Source: Sagittula stellata E-37 (GTDB lineage: Bacteria; Pseudomonadota; Alphaproteobacteria; Rhodobacterales; Rhodobacteraceae). From it: 64,000 nucleotides of DNA. Below, piece by piece: positions 54,171 through 62,928 of the stretch. The stretch covers positions 1,488,001 to 1,552,000 of the forward strand of contig NZ_CP155729.1 in assembly GCF_039724765.1 (NCBI RefSeq), written 5' to 3'. Below the pieces are notes generated by a model. That model was not told where the DNA came from, did not search any database, and worked only from the letters and a program-made list of their open reading frames with translations. A program made the position numbers and the translations under genes. Numbering within the stretch: the first letter of the stretch is position 1; each line of letters begins with the position of its first letter.

Positions 54171-54992
54171 TCATTCGCGCAGCCATTGGGGCCGCAGAAC
54201 GACCACCGTCGGGCGCGCGGGCAGGGTCCGCAGGCTCACTTCCATAGACGGGGAGTCGCGCCTGTCGATGGCAAAGGTTTCGCCGATCTGGGAAAGAAAG
54301 GTTTCAAGCCCGTAGTCCGAGAACCAGTGCATCGGGATCACGACCGAAGACTTCAGCCGTTCCAGCATGGGCACCACGCGCGACAGAGGCAGGGTCATAC
54401 CGCCATCGACCGCGACCATGACCACGTCGAGCCGCCCAAGTGCGGCGAACTGTTCGTCGGTGGGAATGTGGTGCAGGTGCCCGAGATGCCCGATGCAAAG
54501 GCCTTCGACCTCGAAGACGAAGATGGAGTTGCCCTTTTCCTCCATCCCTCCATAGCCGGACCGGATGTTGGTTGAGACATTGCGAACCAGCATCTCTCCG
54601 AGGTCTAGATAGTGGTCGATGCCGGTTCCGAACGGCTCGCCCCAGCCGGGCAGGACGTGCGGGATGGCGGGATCGGGGTTCGCTGTCCAATGGGTGCTGT
54701 GTGCGTGGTTCATCGTCACGACGTCCGGGATCAGGGGCACGTTGCCGATGAAGCCTGTAAAATCGGTGACCGCCGTCATCCCGCCCTGTGTCTGGAGCAG
54801 GAAACTGGCGTGAGAGATGTAGTGCAGACGGACGGAGTAGTCAGGGACGGGGTCCGTCCAGGATGCCTTGTGCAGGTATTCGAGACCCGGCGCCGCATCG
54901 GCGATGGCGATACAATGCGACGGGCGGCGCTGGTCCTGCGCTGTGGCGGATGTGGCGGCAACGGCTAGGAAGGCGAGGGCGAGGCGGATCAT
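54171..54992 (-). CDS. Secreted MBL-fold hydrolase-like protein
   Basis: 273 aa with signal peptide 'MIRLALAFLAVAATSATAQ'. Metallo-beta-lactamase fold is suggested by 'HYISHASFLLQTQGGMTAVT', 'VTMNHAHSTHW' (HxHxxH-like), 'GHLGHLHHIPTDEQ' and 'VVIPMHWFSD'. Resembles UlaG-like lactonases exported to the periplasm; substrate unknown. The ATG at 54992 follows AGGAG. Confidence 0.85.
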   Translation of the reverse strand: MIRLALAFLAVAATSATAQDQRRPSHCIAIADAAPGLEYLHKASWTDPVPDYSVRLHYISHASFLLQTQGGMTAVTDFTGFIGNVPLIPDVVTMNHAHSTHWTANPDPAIPHVLPGWGEPFGTGIDHYLDLGEMLVRNVSTNIRSGYGGMEEKGNSIFVFEVEGLCIGHLGHLHHIPTDEQFAALGRLDVVMVAVDGGMTLPLSRVVPMLERLKSSVVIPMHWFSDYGLETFLSQIGETFAIDRRDSPSMEVSLRTLPARPTVVVLRPQWLRE

Positions 54993-55173
54993 GGACGTCT
55001 CCTGGCTCCGGGAAGGGAGTCGGAGTGAACTCCGACCTACACGGGGCCGGCGCCAGAAAGGCAGGAACGGCACCGACCCGCAGGTCAGCCTAGCGCGACA
55101 CGCGTTTTCACCAAAGCGTGCCGAGCCCGCTCAGAGGGGCTTTGCGTTCACAACGGGTTGAACTGCGGGTGAA

Positions 55174-55758
55174 CTAGCCGACGGTCGTCTTGCCGCGCCG
55201 GTCGCTGCGCAGGCAGGCGTACAGGACATGGGTGCGCCAGCGACCGTTGATCTGCAGGTAGCTTTGCGCGACGCCCTCGTACTTGAAGCCGGAGCGTTCT
55301 AGCAGCCCGCGCGACGCCGTGTTTTCGGGCAGGCAGGCCGCTTCCAGGCGGCTGAGCCCCAGTCGTTCGAAGGCGTGATGCGTGACGGCGGCGATGGCCT
55401 CTGCCATGTAGCCGTTGCGCGCGTAGGGCTGGCCTGTCCAGTAGCCGAGCGTGCCAGCCTGCGCCGGACCGCGCCGTATGTTGTCGAGCGTGATCGCCCC
55501 CACAAGCGCGTCGTCTTCGCGTCGGATCAGGAACAGCGGCACCGCGGTCCCGCCGCTGATCGAGCGCGACGCCCAGTAGACGCGGTTCGTGAAGGCCTTG
55601 CGCGACAGGTGATCCGCGGCCCATGTCGGCTCCCAAGGTACCAGGAAGCCCCGGCTTTCCGAACGCAGCGTCTGCCAGGGCGTGTAGTCGGAATGCATGG
55701 GAGGGCGCAGTGTGAGACGTTCCGTCTCGATCCGGAGCTTCCGCCGGAAAGAGAGCAT
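55174..55758 (-). CDS. GNAT acetyltransferase (RimJ-like)
   Basis: 194 aa, acetyl-CoA-dependent: 'RIETERLTLRPPMHSDYTPW', 'LGYWTGQPYARNGYMAEAIA' (acetyl-CoA loop) and 'LENTAS'-type 'PENTASRGLLERSGFKYEG'. Probably acetylates a protein N-terminus such as a ribosomal protein. The start overlaps the stop of the M16 protease gene by one base (TGATG). Confidence 0.9.
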   Translation of the reverse strand: MLSFRRKLRIETERLTLRPPMHSDYTPWQTLRSESRGFLVPWEPTWAADHLSRKAFTNRVYWASRSISGGTAVPLFLIRREDDALVGAITLDNIRRGPAQAGTLGYWTGQPYARNGYMAEAIAAVTHHAFERLGLSRLEAACLPENTASRGLLERSGFKYEGVAQSYLQINGRWRTHVLYACLRSDRRGKTTVG

Positions 55759-57020
55759 CACGCAGCCCGCCGTGCCTGCAGTTTTTCCAGGGAGGGCGCG
55801 CCGTCGACAGGTCCGTAAAGCGCCAGTGCCGCGGCGGATTGCGCGACCTGCGCCTCGGCGAAGGCGAGCACGCCCTCGCGGGTGACGGCGTCGATGCGGG
55901 CCACTGTCTCTTCTATCGGCGGCACCTTTCCCCAGATCTGCACCATGCGCGCCATGCGCTCGGCCCGGCTTGAGGGGCTTTCGAGCCCCATCAGCAGGCC
56001 GGCTTTCATCTGGGAACGGGCGCGTTCGATTTCGGCATCCGACATGGTGTCCGCCGCGCGCTTCATCTCGTCCACGGTCAGATCCAGCAATTCGCCCATC
56101 TCGCTGCCCGAGGTGCCGGCGTAGATCGTCGTCATGCCGGTGTCGGCATAGGCGCCCGACTGGGCGAAGATGGTGTAGCAAAGGCCGCGCTTTTCCCGGA
56201 TCTCCTGGAACAGGCGGGAGGACATGCCGCCGCCAAGTGCAATGGCGTAGATCTGCGCGGTGTAAAACCCCGGGTCCCTGTAGCCCGGCGCCTCGAAGGC
56301 GAGCGCCATGTGCGCCTGCTCAAGATCCTTGACCCGCCGCATCTCGCCGCCATGAAACAGCGCGCCTTCGGCGTTGCGGCCCGGCCGGGGCAACAGATCG
56401 CCGAAGAGGCCTTCGGCCTGTTTGACCAGCGCGTCGTGGTCGACCGCGCCAGCCGCGGACAGGATCATCTGGCCGGGGCCGTAATGCTCGTGCACGAACT
56501 GCTGCAGATCGGCGCGGGAGAACGCCTCGACCCGTTCCGCTTCGCCCAGGATAGTGCGGCCGATGGGCTGGTTGGGATAGGCTTTTTCCTGCAGCCAGTC
56601 GAAGATGATGTCGTCCGGCGTGTCATGCGCCTGGCCGATTTCCTGCAGGATGACATGCCGCTCCGTGTCGATCTCCTTCTCGTCGAAGATCGGGTTCCGC
56701 AGAATGTCGGCGAGCACATCGACCGCCAGGGCGGTATCGGCCTTCAGGACGCGGGCGTAGTAGGCCGTCACCTCGCGCGAGGTATACGCGTTGATGTAGC
56801 CGCCGACATCCTCGATGGACTCGGCGATCTGCAGCGCGGTGCGCCGCGTCGTGCCCTTGAACGCCATATGTTCGAGGAAATGCGCGATGCCGTTCTGTTC
56901 CACGCGTTCGTGCCGTCCACCCGCTGTCACCCAAAGACCGAGGGCGGCGGATTGAAGGCCGGGCATCTTCTCGGTGACGATGCGAAACCCGTTGGAGAGC
57001 GTGGAAATCTGGACGGTCAC
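55758..57020 (-). CDS. M16-family zinc peptidase (mitochondrial processing peptidase-like)
   Basis: 420 aa. Inverted zinc motif HxxEH in 'HFLEHMAFKGTTRRTALQIA', with the distal Glu in 'DTERHVILQEIGQAHDTPDD'. Alphaproteobacterial relative of mitochondrial MPP-beta/PqqL. Overlaps the thrC end by ATGA and precedes the GNAT gene, forming a tight operon. Confidence 0.93.
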   Translation of the reverse strand: MTVQISTLSNGFRIVTEKMPGLQSAALGLWVTAGGRHERVEQNGIAHFLEHMAFKGTTRRTALQIAESIEDVGGYINAYTSREVTAYYARVLKADTALAVDVLADILRNPIFDEKEIDTERHVILQEIGQAHDTPDDIIFDWLQEKAYPNQPIGRTILGEAERVEAFSRADLQQFVHEHYGPGQMILSAAGAVDHDALVKQAEGLFGDLLPRPGRNAEGALFHGGEMRRVKDLEQAHMALAFEAPGYRDPGFYTAQIYAIALGGGMSSRLFQEIREKRGLCYTIFAQSGAYADTGMTTIYAGTSGSEMGELLDLTVDEMKRAADTMSDAEIERARSQMKAGLLMGLESPSSRAERMARMVQIWGKVPPIEETVARIDAVTREGVLAFAEAQVAQSAAALALYGPVDGAPSLEKLQARRAA

Positions 57021-58405
57021 TTGGTGATACGCTCCTGAATAAGGTTTTCGAGGGCGGACAAATCGTTGGCCACGCGGGTCAACCGTTCCGCACGCTCATA
57101 CAGGTCGGACATGCGATTTGGAAGGGGGGGGCGAATACCCGTGGCCTTTTCGACGGCATCCGGGAACTTCGCCGGATGCGCGGTGGCCAGCGTGATCATC
57201 GGGGTCTTCGGATCCCGCAGGGCCTCTGCCACACGGACGCCCACTGCGGAATGCGGGCACAGCAACTCGCCCATCGTGGCCTGCGCAAGGCGGATGGTGT
57301 CCAGTGTTTCGTCCTCTGACACACGGCCGGAGTCGAAGTGTTCGCGCAAGGCCTGCAGGGCGCCCTGGCTCACATTGAAACCGCCTGCCTTGAGCTCGTC
57401 CATCAGTTGCGCCACGGCCCCGCCGTCGCGGTTGTAAGCGTCGAAAAGGGCGCGCTCGAAGTTGCTGCTGACTTGGATGTCCATCGACGGGCTGATCGAG
57501 GGATGAACCTCGGAGGTCTGGTAGTCGCCCGACGTCAGGCAGCGGTGCAGAATATCGTTCTGGTTCGTCGCCACCACCAGCCGGTCGATGGGCAGGCCCA
57601 TGCGCTTGGCGATGTAGCCTGCGAAGATATCTCCGAAGTTGCCGGTGGGGACGGTGAAACTGACGGTGCGGTCCGGCGCACCGAGGCTGACGGCGGACGA
57701 GAAGTAGTAGACGACCTGTGCCAGGACACGCGCCCAGTTGATCGAGTTCACGCCGGCGAGCCGGACGGTGTCGCGGAACTCGAAGTGGTTGAACATGTCC
57801 TTCAGCCGCGCCTGACAGTCGTCGAAATGTCCGTCCAGCGCCAGGGCGTGCACGTTTGCCTCTGGCGGTGTGGTCATCTGGCGGCGCTGTACCTCGGACA
57901 CGCGACCGTGCGGGTAGAGGATAAAGACGTCGACGTTGTCGAGTCCCTTGAATGCCTCGATTGCGGCCGAGCCGGTGTCCCCGGAGGTGGCGCCAACGAT
58001 GGTCACCCGCTCACCTCGCCGCTCCAGCGCCTCCTGAAAGAGCTGGCCGATGAGCTGCATCGCGAAGTCCTTGAAGGCCAGCGTCGGCCCGTGGAACAGT
58101 TCCAGCAGGAAATGGTTCGGCGCCAGTTGCACCAGCGGCGCGCGCGCGTTGTGCCCGAACCCGGCGTAGGCCTTGGCGATCAGGTCGGCAAAGACTTCGT
58201 CGGTGAAGCCGTCGCCGACGAAGGGCCGCACCACGCGAAAGGCAATGTCCTCGTAGCTCAGGCCCTCCAGCGCCCTGATGTCGTCGGCGGACATCTGGGG
58301 AATGGTCTCGGGCACATAGAGCCCGCCGTCACGGGCGAGGCCGGACAGCATGGCCTCTTCGAATGACAGGGCCGGGGCCTGGCCTCGGGTAGAGATGTAA
58401 CGCAT
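57017..58405 (-). CDS. thrC: Threonine synthase
   Basis: 462 aa, PLP-dependent conversion of O-phosphohomoserine to threonine. N-terminal 'MRYISTRGQAPALSFEEAML', PLP Lys in 'HGPTLAFKDFAMQLIGQLFQ', 'VGATSGDTGSAAIEAFKGLD' and 'FTVPTGNFGDIFAGYIAKRM'. Typical long (class with N-terminal domain) bacterial ThrC. Same order as in other Rhodobacteraceae: SURF1-thrC-M16-GNAT. The hom gene at the left edge serves the same pathway. Confidence 0.96.
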   Translation of the reverse strand: MRYISTRGQAPALSFEEAMLSGLARDGGLYVPETIPQMSADDIRALEGLSYEDIAFRVVRPFVGDGFTDEVFADLIAKAYAGFGHNARAPLVQLAPNHFLLELFHGPTLAFKDFAMQLIGQLFQEALERRGERVTIVGATSGDTGSAAIEAFKGLDNVDVFILYPHGRVSEVQRRQMTTPPEANVHALALDGHFDDCQARLKDMFNHFEFRDTVRLAGVNSINWARVLAQVVYYFSSAVSLGAPDRTVSFTVPTGNFGDIFAGYIAKRMGLPIDRLVVATNQNDILHRCLTSGDYQTSEVHPSISPSMDIQVSSNFERALFDAYNRDGGAVAQLMDELKAGGFNVSQGALQALREHFDSGRVSEDETLDTIRLAQATMGELLCPHSAVGVRVAEALRDPKTPMITLATAHPAKFPDAVEKATGIRPPLPNRMSDLYERAERLTRVANDLSALENLIQERITK

Positions 58406-58406
58406 G

Positions 58407-59081
58407 TCAGTCGGTGCCTTTCGCGATACGGCGCAGCCATACGCCGGTCATGAGGAGCCAAACCGCGGCCAGCGAGAACCACGTGATGGCGTATTGCAGA
58501 TGATCGTTGGGAATGCCGGAGGTGTCCACGGGCAGCGGATCTATGGCCTCGTCGACCGGGTCGACACTTCGGGCGATGACCAGGAGCGGCTCGGTGTCCA
58601 GCGCTTCGGACATGGGGCCGATGTCCCGGGCGAACCAGGTGTCGTTGTCCGGGTCGTTGTCGGGCGTCGAGGAGTTGCGGTCGTCGGGCCAGTGCAGGTT
58701 GCCGGTCAGCCGGACGGGCCCCGCGTAAAGGGCGGCGTCCTTACGGTCGATGGGGGTGAAGCCGCGATCCACAAGCAGCCGGCGCCCGTCGTCGGTGGTG
58801 AAGGGGGAGATGACCCGCCATCCCGCCCCGCGCAGCTTGGCCGAGACCAGCACGTGCAGCGACTCGTCGCCGATCTCGCCGGACAGGTCCACGGGTTGAT
58901 ACCGCTGCGCCGAGGGGTCGACCATGACGGGCAAGGGTTGGGCGGGGCCGGAGATCGTGGCCTCCATATCCGCGAGGAGGCCCTGCTTCCAGTCCAGGCG
59001 CTGAATCTGCCACGTGCCCAGCCACAGCAGGATCGCGCATCCGGCAATACCGATCAGCAGGGGGGCGAGGTAGCGTGTCAC
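58407..59081 (-). CDS. SURF1 family cytochrome oxidase assembly protein
   Basis: 224 aa. Helices at both ends ('APLLIGIAGCAILLWLGTWQ', 'YAITWFSLAAVWLLMTGVWL') around a periplasmic loop with 'RYQPVDLSGEIGDES', 'RGFTPIDR' and 'GNLHWPDDRN', the SURF1 pattern. The GTG at 59081 follows GGAG. Acts in heme a insertion into cytochrome oxidase. Confidence 0.92.
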   Translation of the reverse strand: MTRYLAPLLIGIAGCAILLWLGTWQIQRLDWKQGLLADMEATISGPAQPLPVMVDPSAQRYQPVDLSGEIGDESLHVLVSAKLRGAGWRVISPFTTDDGRRLLVDRGFTPIDRKDAALYAGPVRLTGNLHWPDDRNSSTPDNDPDNDTWFARDIGPMSEALDTEPLLVIARSVDPVDEAIDPLPVDTSGIPNDHLQYAITWFSLAAVWLLMTGVWLRRIAKGTD

Positions 59082-59099
59082 ATGCGTCTCCGGAAACGG

Positions 59100-59127
59100 A
59101 AAAGGCGCGCCCGGTGGGGCGCGCCTT
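59100..59127 (-). terminator. Rho-independent terminator after ctaE
   Basis: On the minus strand AAGGCGCGCC pairs with GGCGCGCCTT, then TTTTCC. It lies between ctaE and SURF1, so SURF1-thrC either has its own promoter or depends on read-through. Confidence 0.8.
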
Positions 59128-59178
59128 GGTTTACCTTGTGAGGCGTCGGGCGCAAGCCCTGTGGCCATCGACGGGGGC

Positions 59179-59985
59179 TCAGCCGCCCCAGATGTAAACT
59201 GCCGCGAAGAGGAACAGCCACACCACGTCGACGAAGTGCCAGTACCAGGACGCCGCTTCGAAGCCGAGGTGGTTCTCCGGGGTGAAGTGGCCGCGGTAGA
59301 CGCGCATCAGGCAGATGAACAGGAAGATCGTGCCGATGATGACGTGCGCACCATGGAAGCCGGTCGCCATGAAGAAGTTGGCGCCATAGATGTTCCCCGA
59401 GAAGCCAAACGCCGCGTGGCTGTATTCATACGCCTGAAGAACGGTGAACAGAAGACCGAGGATGACCGCGATGATCAGGCCCTGCTTGATCTCGTCGCGA
59501 CGGTTGCCATGGACCAGCGCGTGGTGCGCCCAGGTCGCTGCGCAGCCGGAACACAGGAGGATCAGCGTGTTGATCAGCGGCAGGTGCCAGGGGTCGAACG
59601 TCTCGATCCCCGCCGGCGGCCAGACGCCATCGACAGCCGGGCTCATGCCGTTCGGGTCGATGGGGTAGATCGCGTGCTTGAAGAAGCTCCAGAACCACGC
59701 GAAGAAGAACATCACCTCCGACATGATGAACAGGATGAACCCGTAACGCAGGCCGATCAGGACGACCGGCGTGTGGTCGCCGACCTGGTTCTCCTTCACG
59801 GTTTCGCTCCACCAGCCGAACATGGTGTAGAGGACGCCGACGAAGCCGATGAGGAACATCCAAATCGTGATGTCCTTCATCCACAGCACCGCGCCGAAGA
59901 GCATGATGAACCCGGTCACTGCACCCAGGAAAGGCCAGATGGAGGGGTTCAGAATGTGATAGTCGTGGTTCTTAGCATGCGCCAT
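59179..59985 (-). CDS. ctaE: Cytochrome c oxidase subunit III
   Basis: 268-aa, seven-helix subunit III of aa3 oxidase: '[20 protein letters not shown]', '[20 protein letters not shown]', '[20 protein letters not shown]', '[20 protein letters not shown]' and '[20 protein letters not shown]'. Followed by a terminator. Subunit I is not in the window. Confidence 0.97.
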   Translation of the reverse strand: MAHAKNHDYHILNPSIWPFLGAVTGFIMLFGAVLWMKDITIWMFLIGFVGVLYTMFGWWSETVKENQVGDHTPVVLIGLRYGFILFIMSEVMFFFAWFWSFFKHAIYPIDPNGMSPAVDGVWPPAGIETFDPWHLPLINTLILLCSGCAATWAHHALVHGNRRDEIKQGLIIAVILGLLFTVLQAYEYSHAAFGFSGNIYGANFFMATGFHGAHVIIGTIFLFICLMRVYRGHFTPENHLGFEAASWYWHFVDVVWLFLFAAVYIWGG

Positions 59986-60004
59986 GGCAATCCCTCGTTA
60001 GGCG

Positions 60005-60619
60005 TTAGTTCACGGATGCTTTCGCATCGTCTTGATCGTCGATGCCGGGGGCATCGCCAGTGGTGTCGAGCGCGGCCTGCGTCTGTTCCGGCAGGTCGAT
60101 CTCGTAGAATGTATAAGACAGTGTGATGTGCTTTGTGTACTTCGCGTCGCGGTCGTCCACGATTTCCGGGTCGACGAAGAAGCTGACGGGCATTTGAACC
60201 CGCTCACCGGGCATCAGCACCTGTTCGGTGAAGCAGAAGCACTCGATCTTGTTGAAGAACCCACCCGCTTGGTAGGGGGCCACGTTGTAAGTGGCCTGGC
60301 CCGCAATCGGATGATCGGTCGGATTGTAGGCTTCGTAGAACGCCAGCCCTTCTTCGCCGATGCGGACGATCATCTCGGTCTGCATGGGCTTGAAGTCCCA
60401 CGGCATGTCGCGGTCCTTCGAGGCGTCGAACTTGATCTTGATGGTCTGGTCGAGGATGTCGCGCCGGGTCGACGCCTCGGCCACCTGTGTGGTGCCGCCA
60501 AAACCGGTGACACGGCAGAACCAGTTATAGAACGGCACCGAGGCCCAGGCCATCGCACCCATGAAGAAAACGACGCCGAGCGTTTGTACAAGGGTCTTGG
60601 TCTTTGGATCAATTGCCAT
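60005..60619 (-). CDS. ctaG: Cytochrome oxidase assembly protein CtaG/Cox11
   Basis: 204 aa. A single N-terminal helix ('[20 protein letters not shown]', then FCRVTGFGG) is followed by the Cox11 copper-binding domain with '[10 protein letters not shown]' (CxC motif) and '[11 protein letters not shown]'. Delivers CuB to oxidase subunit I. The start overlaps the upstream small gene by about 11 bp. Confidence 0.95.
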   Translation of the reverse strand: MAIDPKTKTLVQTLGVVFFMGAMAWASVPFYNWFCRVTGFGGTTQVAEASTRRDILDQTIKIKFDASKDRDMPWDFKPMQTEMIVRIGEEGLAFYEAYNPTDHPIAGQATYNVAPYQAGGFFNKIECFCFTEQVLMPGERVQMPVSFFVDPEIVDDRDAKYTKHITLSYTFYEIDLPEQTQAALDTTGDAPGIDDQDDAKASVN

Positions 60620-60788
60620 TGCCGTCTCCCTGAGTTGCCGCAGCCGGTTGCATCTGGAAGTCGCCCCGTTCGACCTTGACGACGGTCATCCCGAAGACAA
60701 TCACGATGAATGCCCCCAGCGCCAGCCCGACGCCGATATTGCGGGACTTGCGGCGTTTGTGAAGATCGTGTTCGCGCGTGATGCTCAT
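60609..60788 (-). CDS. Small membrane protein of the cta operon
   Basis: 59 aa: '[20 protein letters not shown]', then one helix '[17 protein letters not shown]' and an acidic/Gly tail. The start overlaps ctaB by ATGA and the end overlaps ctaG. Conserved in position between ctaB and ctaG in Rhodobacteraceae. Probably an oxidase assembly helper; the family has no assigned function. Confidence 0.85.
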   Translation of the reverse strand: MSITREHDLHKRRKSRNIGVGLALGAFIVIVFGMTVVKVERGDFQMQPAAATQGDGNGN

Positions 60789-61744
60789 GACAGCACTCCA
60801 AAGCGGTCCAGCCCTGCATCCACGAGGATCGCGCCGAAATGAGCGAAGAGGTAAAGCAGGGACAGCTTGAAGAACGCCTTCTCGGCCTTGAAGTTGTCGG
60901 CCTCCGACGCGGCTTCGTCGCGGCGCCAGATGGTCCAGGCGCCCTTCAGGAACAATGCGTTCAGAACGAGAGCCGTCGCGAGGTAGACCGGTCCGCCGAC
61001 CTGAGTAAAGCCCAGCCCGATAGCAAAGGCGGCCAGCAGGACAGTGTAGACAAGGATGTGGGTCCGGGTCGACTTGCGCCCGTGTGTCACGGTCAGCATC
61101 GGCACGGTGGCGTTGTCGTAGTCCATGCGGACGAAAAGCGCGAGCGCCCAGAAGTGGGGCGGCGTCCAGAGGAAGGTGAGGCAGAACATCAGCACGGAAG
61201 CGGTCGAGATCTCGCCGGTTGCGGCGGCCCAGCCGATCATCGGGGGGAAGGCCCCGGCGGCGCCGCCGATCACGATGTTCTGCGGTGTCGAGCGTTTCAG
61301 CCACATCGTGTAGATCACGACGTAGAAGAAGATGGTGAAGGCCAGCAGGGACGCGGCCAGCCAATTGGTCGCGAGGCCCAGGAAAACGACGGCAAAGACT
61401 GACAGCGTCAGGCCGATGGCCAGCGCCTCGTCGCGGGTGACCTTGCCCGAAGGGATCGGACGCTTTGCCGTGCGCTTCATTAGCGCGTCGATGTCCGAAT
61501 CGTACCACATGTTCAATGCGCCGGATGCGCCGCCGCCGATGGCGATGAACAGCACCGCGCAGAAGCCGAGGAACGGGTGAATAGCCACCGGTGCGGCCAG
61601 CAGGCCGACGAAGGCGGTGAAAACGACAAGCGTCATCACACGCGGCTTGAGCAGCGCGAAATAGTCGCCGAACTGCGCTTCCTGCGCGTCGGTCCGCAGC
61701 TCGGTGCCCATCCGGGCGCGTGTCTCGAAGCTGGCGTCGCTCAT
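60785..61744 (-). CDS. ctaB: Protoheme IX farnesyltransferase (heme O synthase)
   Basis: 319 aa, UbiA family. '[20 protein letters not shown]' carries the Asp-rich prenyl-diphosphate motif (DxxxD); '[20 protein letters not shown]' and '[20 protein letters not shown]' are heme O synthase marks. The ATG at 61744 follows GGAG. Makes heme O, precursor of heme a. Confidence 0.96.
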   Translation of the reverse strand: MSDASFETRARMGTELRTDAQEAQFGDYFALLKPRVMTLVVFTAFVGLLAAPVAIHPFLGFCAVLFIAIGGGASGALNMWYDSDIDALMKRTAKRPIPSGKVTRDEALAIGLTLSVFAVVFLGLATNWLAASLLAFTIFFYVVIYTMWLKRSTPQNIVIGGAAGAFPPMIGWAAATGEISTASVLMFCLTFLWTPPHFWALALFVRMDYDNATVPMLTVTHGRKSTRTHILVYTVLLAAFAIGLGFTQVGGPVYLATALVLNALFLKGAWTIWRRDEAASEADNFKAEKAFFKLSLLYLFAHFGAILVDAGLDRFGVLS

Positions 61745-61838
61745 GTCGGCTCCTGCCTGAAATGCCAAGGTCGGTTTGGTGCGGCGCAGGCCGGGATAGG
61801 TCCCGGCCTGCGTATCATCTTTCGGTCGCCGGAAGCGA

Positions 61839-62714
61839 TCAGTTGGTCAGTGCCGCGCGCACGTCTGTGTACCAGCCTTCGTCCTTGGACGCGGCGAGCC
61901 ATGCGTCATAGGCTTCCTGGCTGACAACCTTCACGGTGATCGGCATGTACGCGTGGGAAATTCCGCAGAGTTCGGAACACTGGCCGAAGTAGACGCCTTC
62001 GCGTTCCGGCGTGAACCACAGCTCAGCCAGGCGGCCGGGGACAGCGTCCTGCTTCACGCCGAAGGCCGGAATGGTCCAGGAGTGGATCACGTCGGCGCCG
62101 GTGACCTGCATCACGATGGTCTTGCCGACCGGCACGACCACGGCGGTGTCGGTGGCCAGCAGCCACTCGTCCTTGGTGTAGCCCGCGTCGGTCAGCATGG
62201 TCTGCACGTCGTCGGAATAGCGATTGTCGCCGCCCGTCGCGGGAGAGCCGATCATGTAGCTGTCGTAGGCCAGGTCTTCACCCACGTACTCGTACCCCCA
62301 GTACCACTGGTAACCGGTGACCTTAATGGTGATGTCGCCGTCCGGGATTTCCTGCTGCTTGAACAGCACCGGAAGGGAGAAGGCGCCGATGAACACGAGG
62401 ATCACGATTGGCCCGATGGTCCACGCGATCTCCAGCGGAGAGTTGTGCGTGAAGGTGCCGGGCGTCTTGTTGGCCTTCTGGTTGTAGCGCACCACGATGT
62501 ACGCAAGCAGGGCGACGACCAGCAGGCAGATCGCGGTGATGATCACAAGGATCATGCCGTCGAGCCATTGCAGGTCACGCGCCAGTTCCGTGGAGGCCGG
62601 CTGGAAACCCATGCCACCCTGGTGCGGGCGGCCCACAACGGGCAGGTCCTGCGCCAAGGCCGGCGCGGCGACAAAGGCGCTGAGAAGGCCCGTCATCATC
62701 GTCTTGAAGGTCAT
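61839..62714 (-). CDS. ctaC: Cytochrome c oxidase subunit II
   Basis: 291 aa: signal peptide ('[13 protein letters not shown]'), two helices, then the cupredoxin domain with the CuA motif '[18 protein letters not shown]' and '[20 protein letters not shown]'. First gene of the minus-strand cta cluster (ctaC-ctaB-small-ctaG-ctaE). It shares a 214-bp divergent promoter region with tldD. Confidence 0.97.
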   Translation of the reverse strand: MTFKTMMTGLLSAFVAAPALAQDLPVVGRPHQGGMGFQPASTELARDLQWLDGMILVIITAICLLVVALLAYIVVRYNQKANKTPGTFTHNSPLEIAWTIGPIVILVFIGAFSLPVLFKQQEIPDGDITIKVTGYQWYWGYEYVGEDLAYDSYMIGSPATGGDNRYSDDVQTMLTDAGYTKDEWLLATDTAVVVPVGKTIVMQVTGADVIHSWTIPAFGVKQDAVPGRLAELWFTPEREGVYFGQCSELCGISHAYMPITVKVVSQEAYDAWLAASKDEGWYTDVRAALTN

Positions 62715-62901
62715 ATGTCACCCTGATCGATTCGAGTTGTGCACGGGCCCGCCGACCCGGAATGACTTGATATACATGCAAAAAGGAAGCGCAGGCTGGC
62801 GCCCGTCCTCCTCCGCGGCATACCGTTGCGTTCTGGCGGTCTAGAAACCATATTCTTTCCACCCGTGAAAGCTTTGAGCTTGCGGCAAAGCGCCGCTTTA
62901 C

Positions 62902-62915
62902 TTGATCCAGATCAA
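62902..62915. promoter_or_regulatory. FNR/FnrL-type box between ctaC and tldD
   Basis: TTGATCCAGATCAA, a perfect TTGAT-N4-ATCAA dyad. It lies 14 bp before the tldD start and 187 bp before the ctaC start, so binding near the tldD start would block that gene, while ctaC could be controlled at a distance. Confidence 0.7.
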
Positions 62916-62928
62916 TCCAGAGGTCCAT

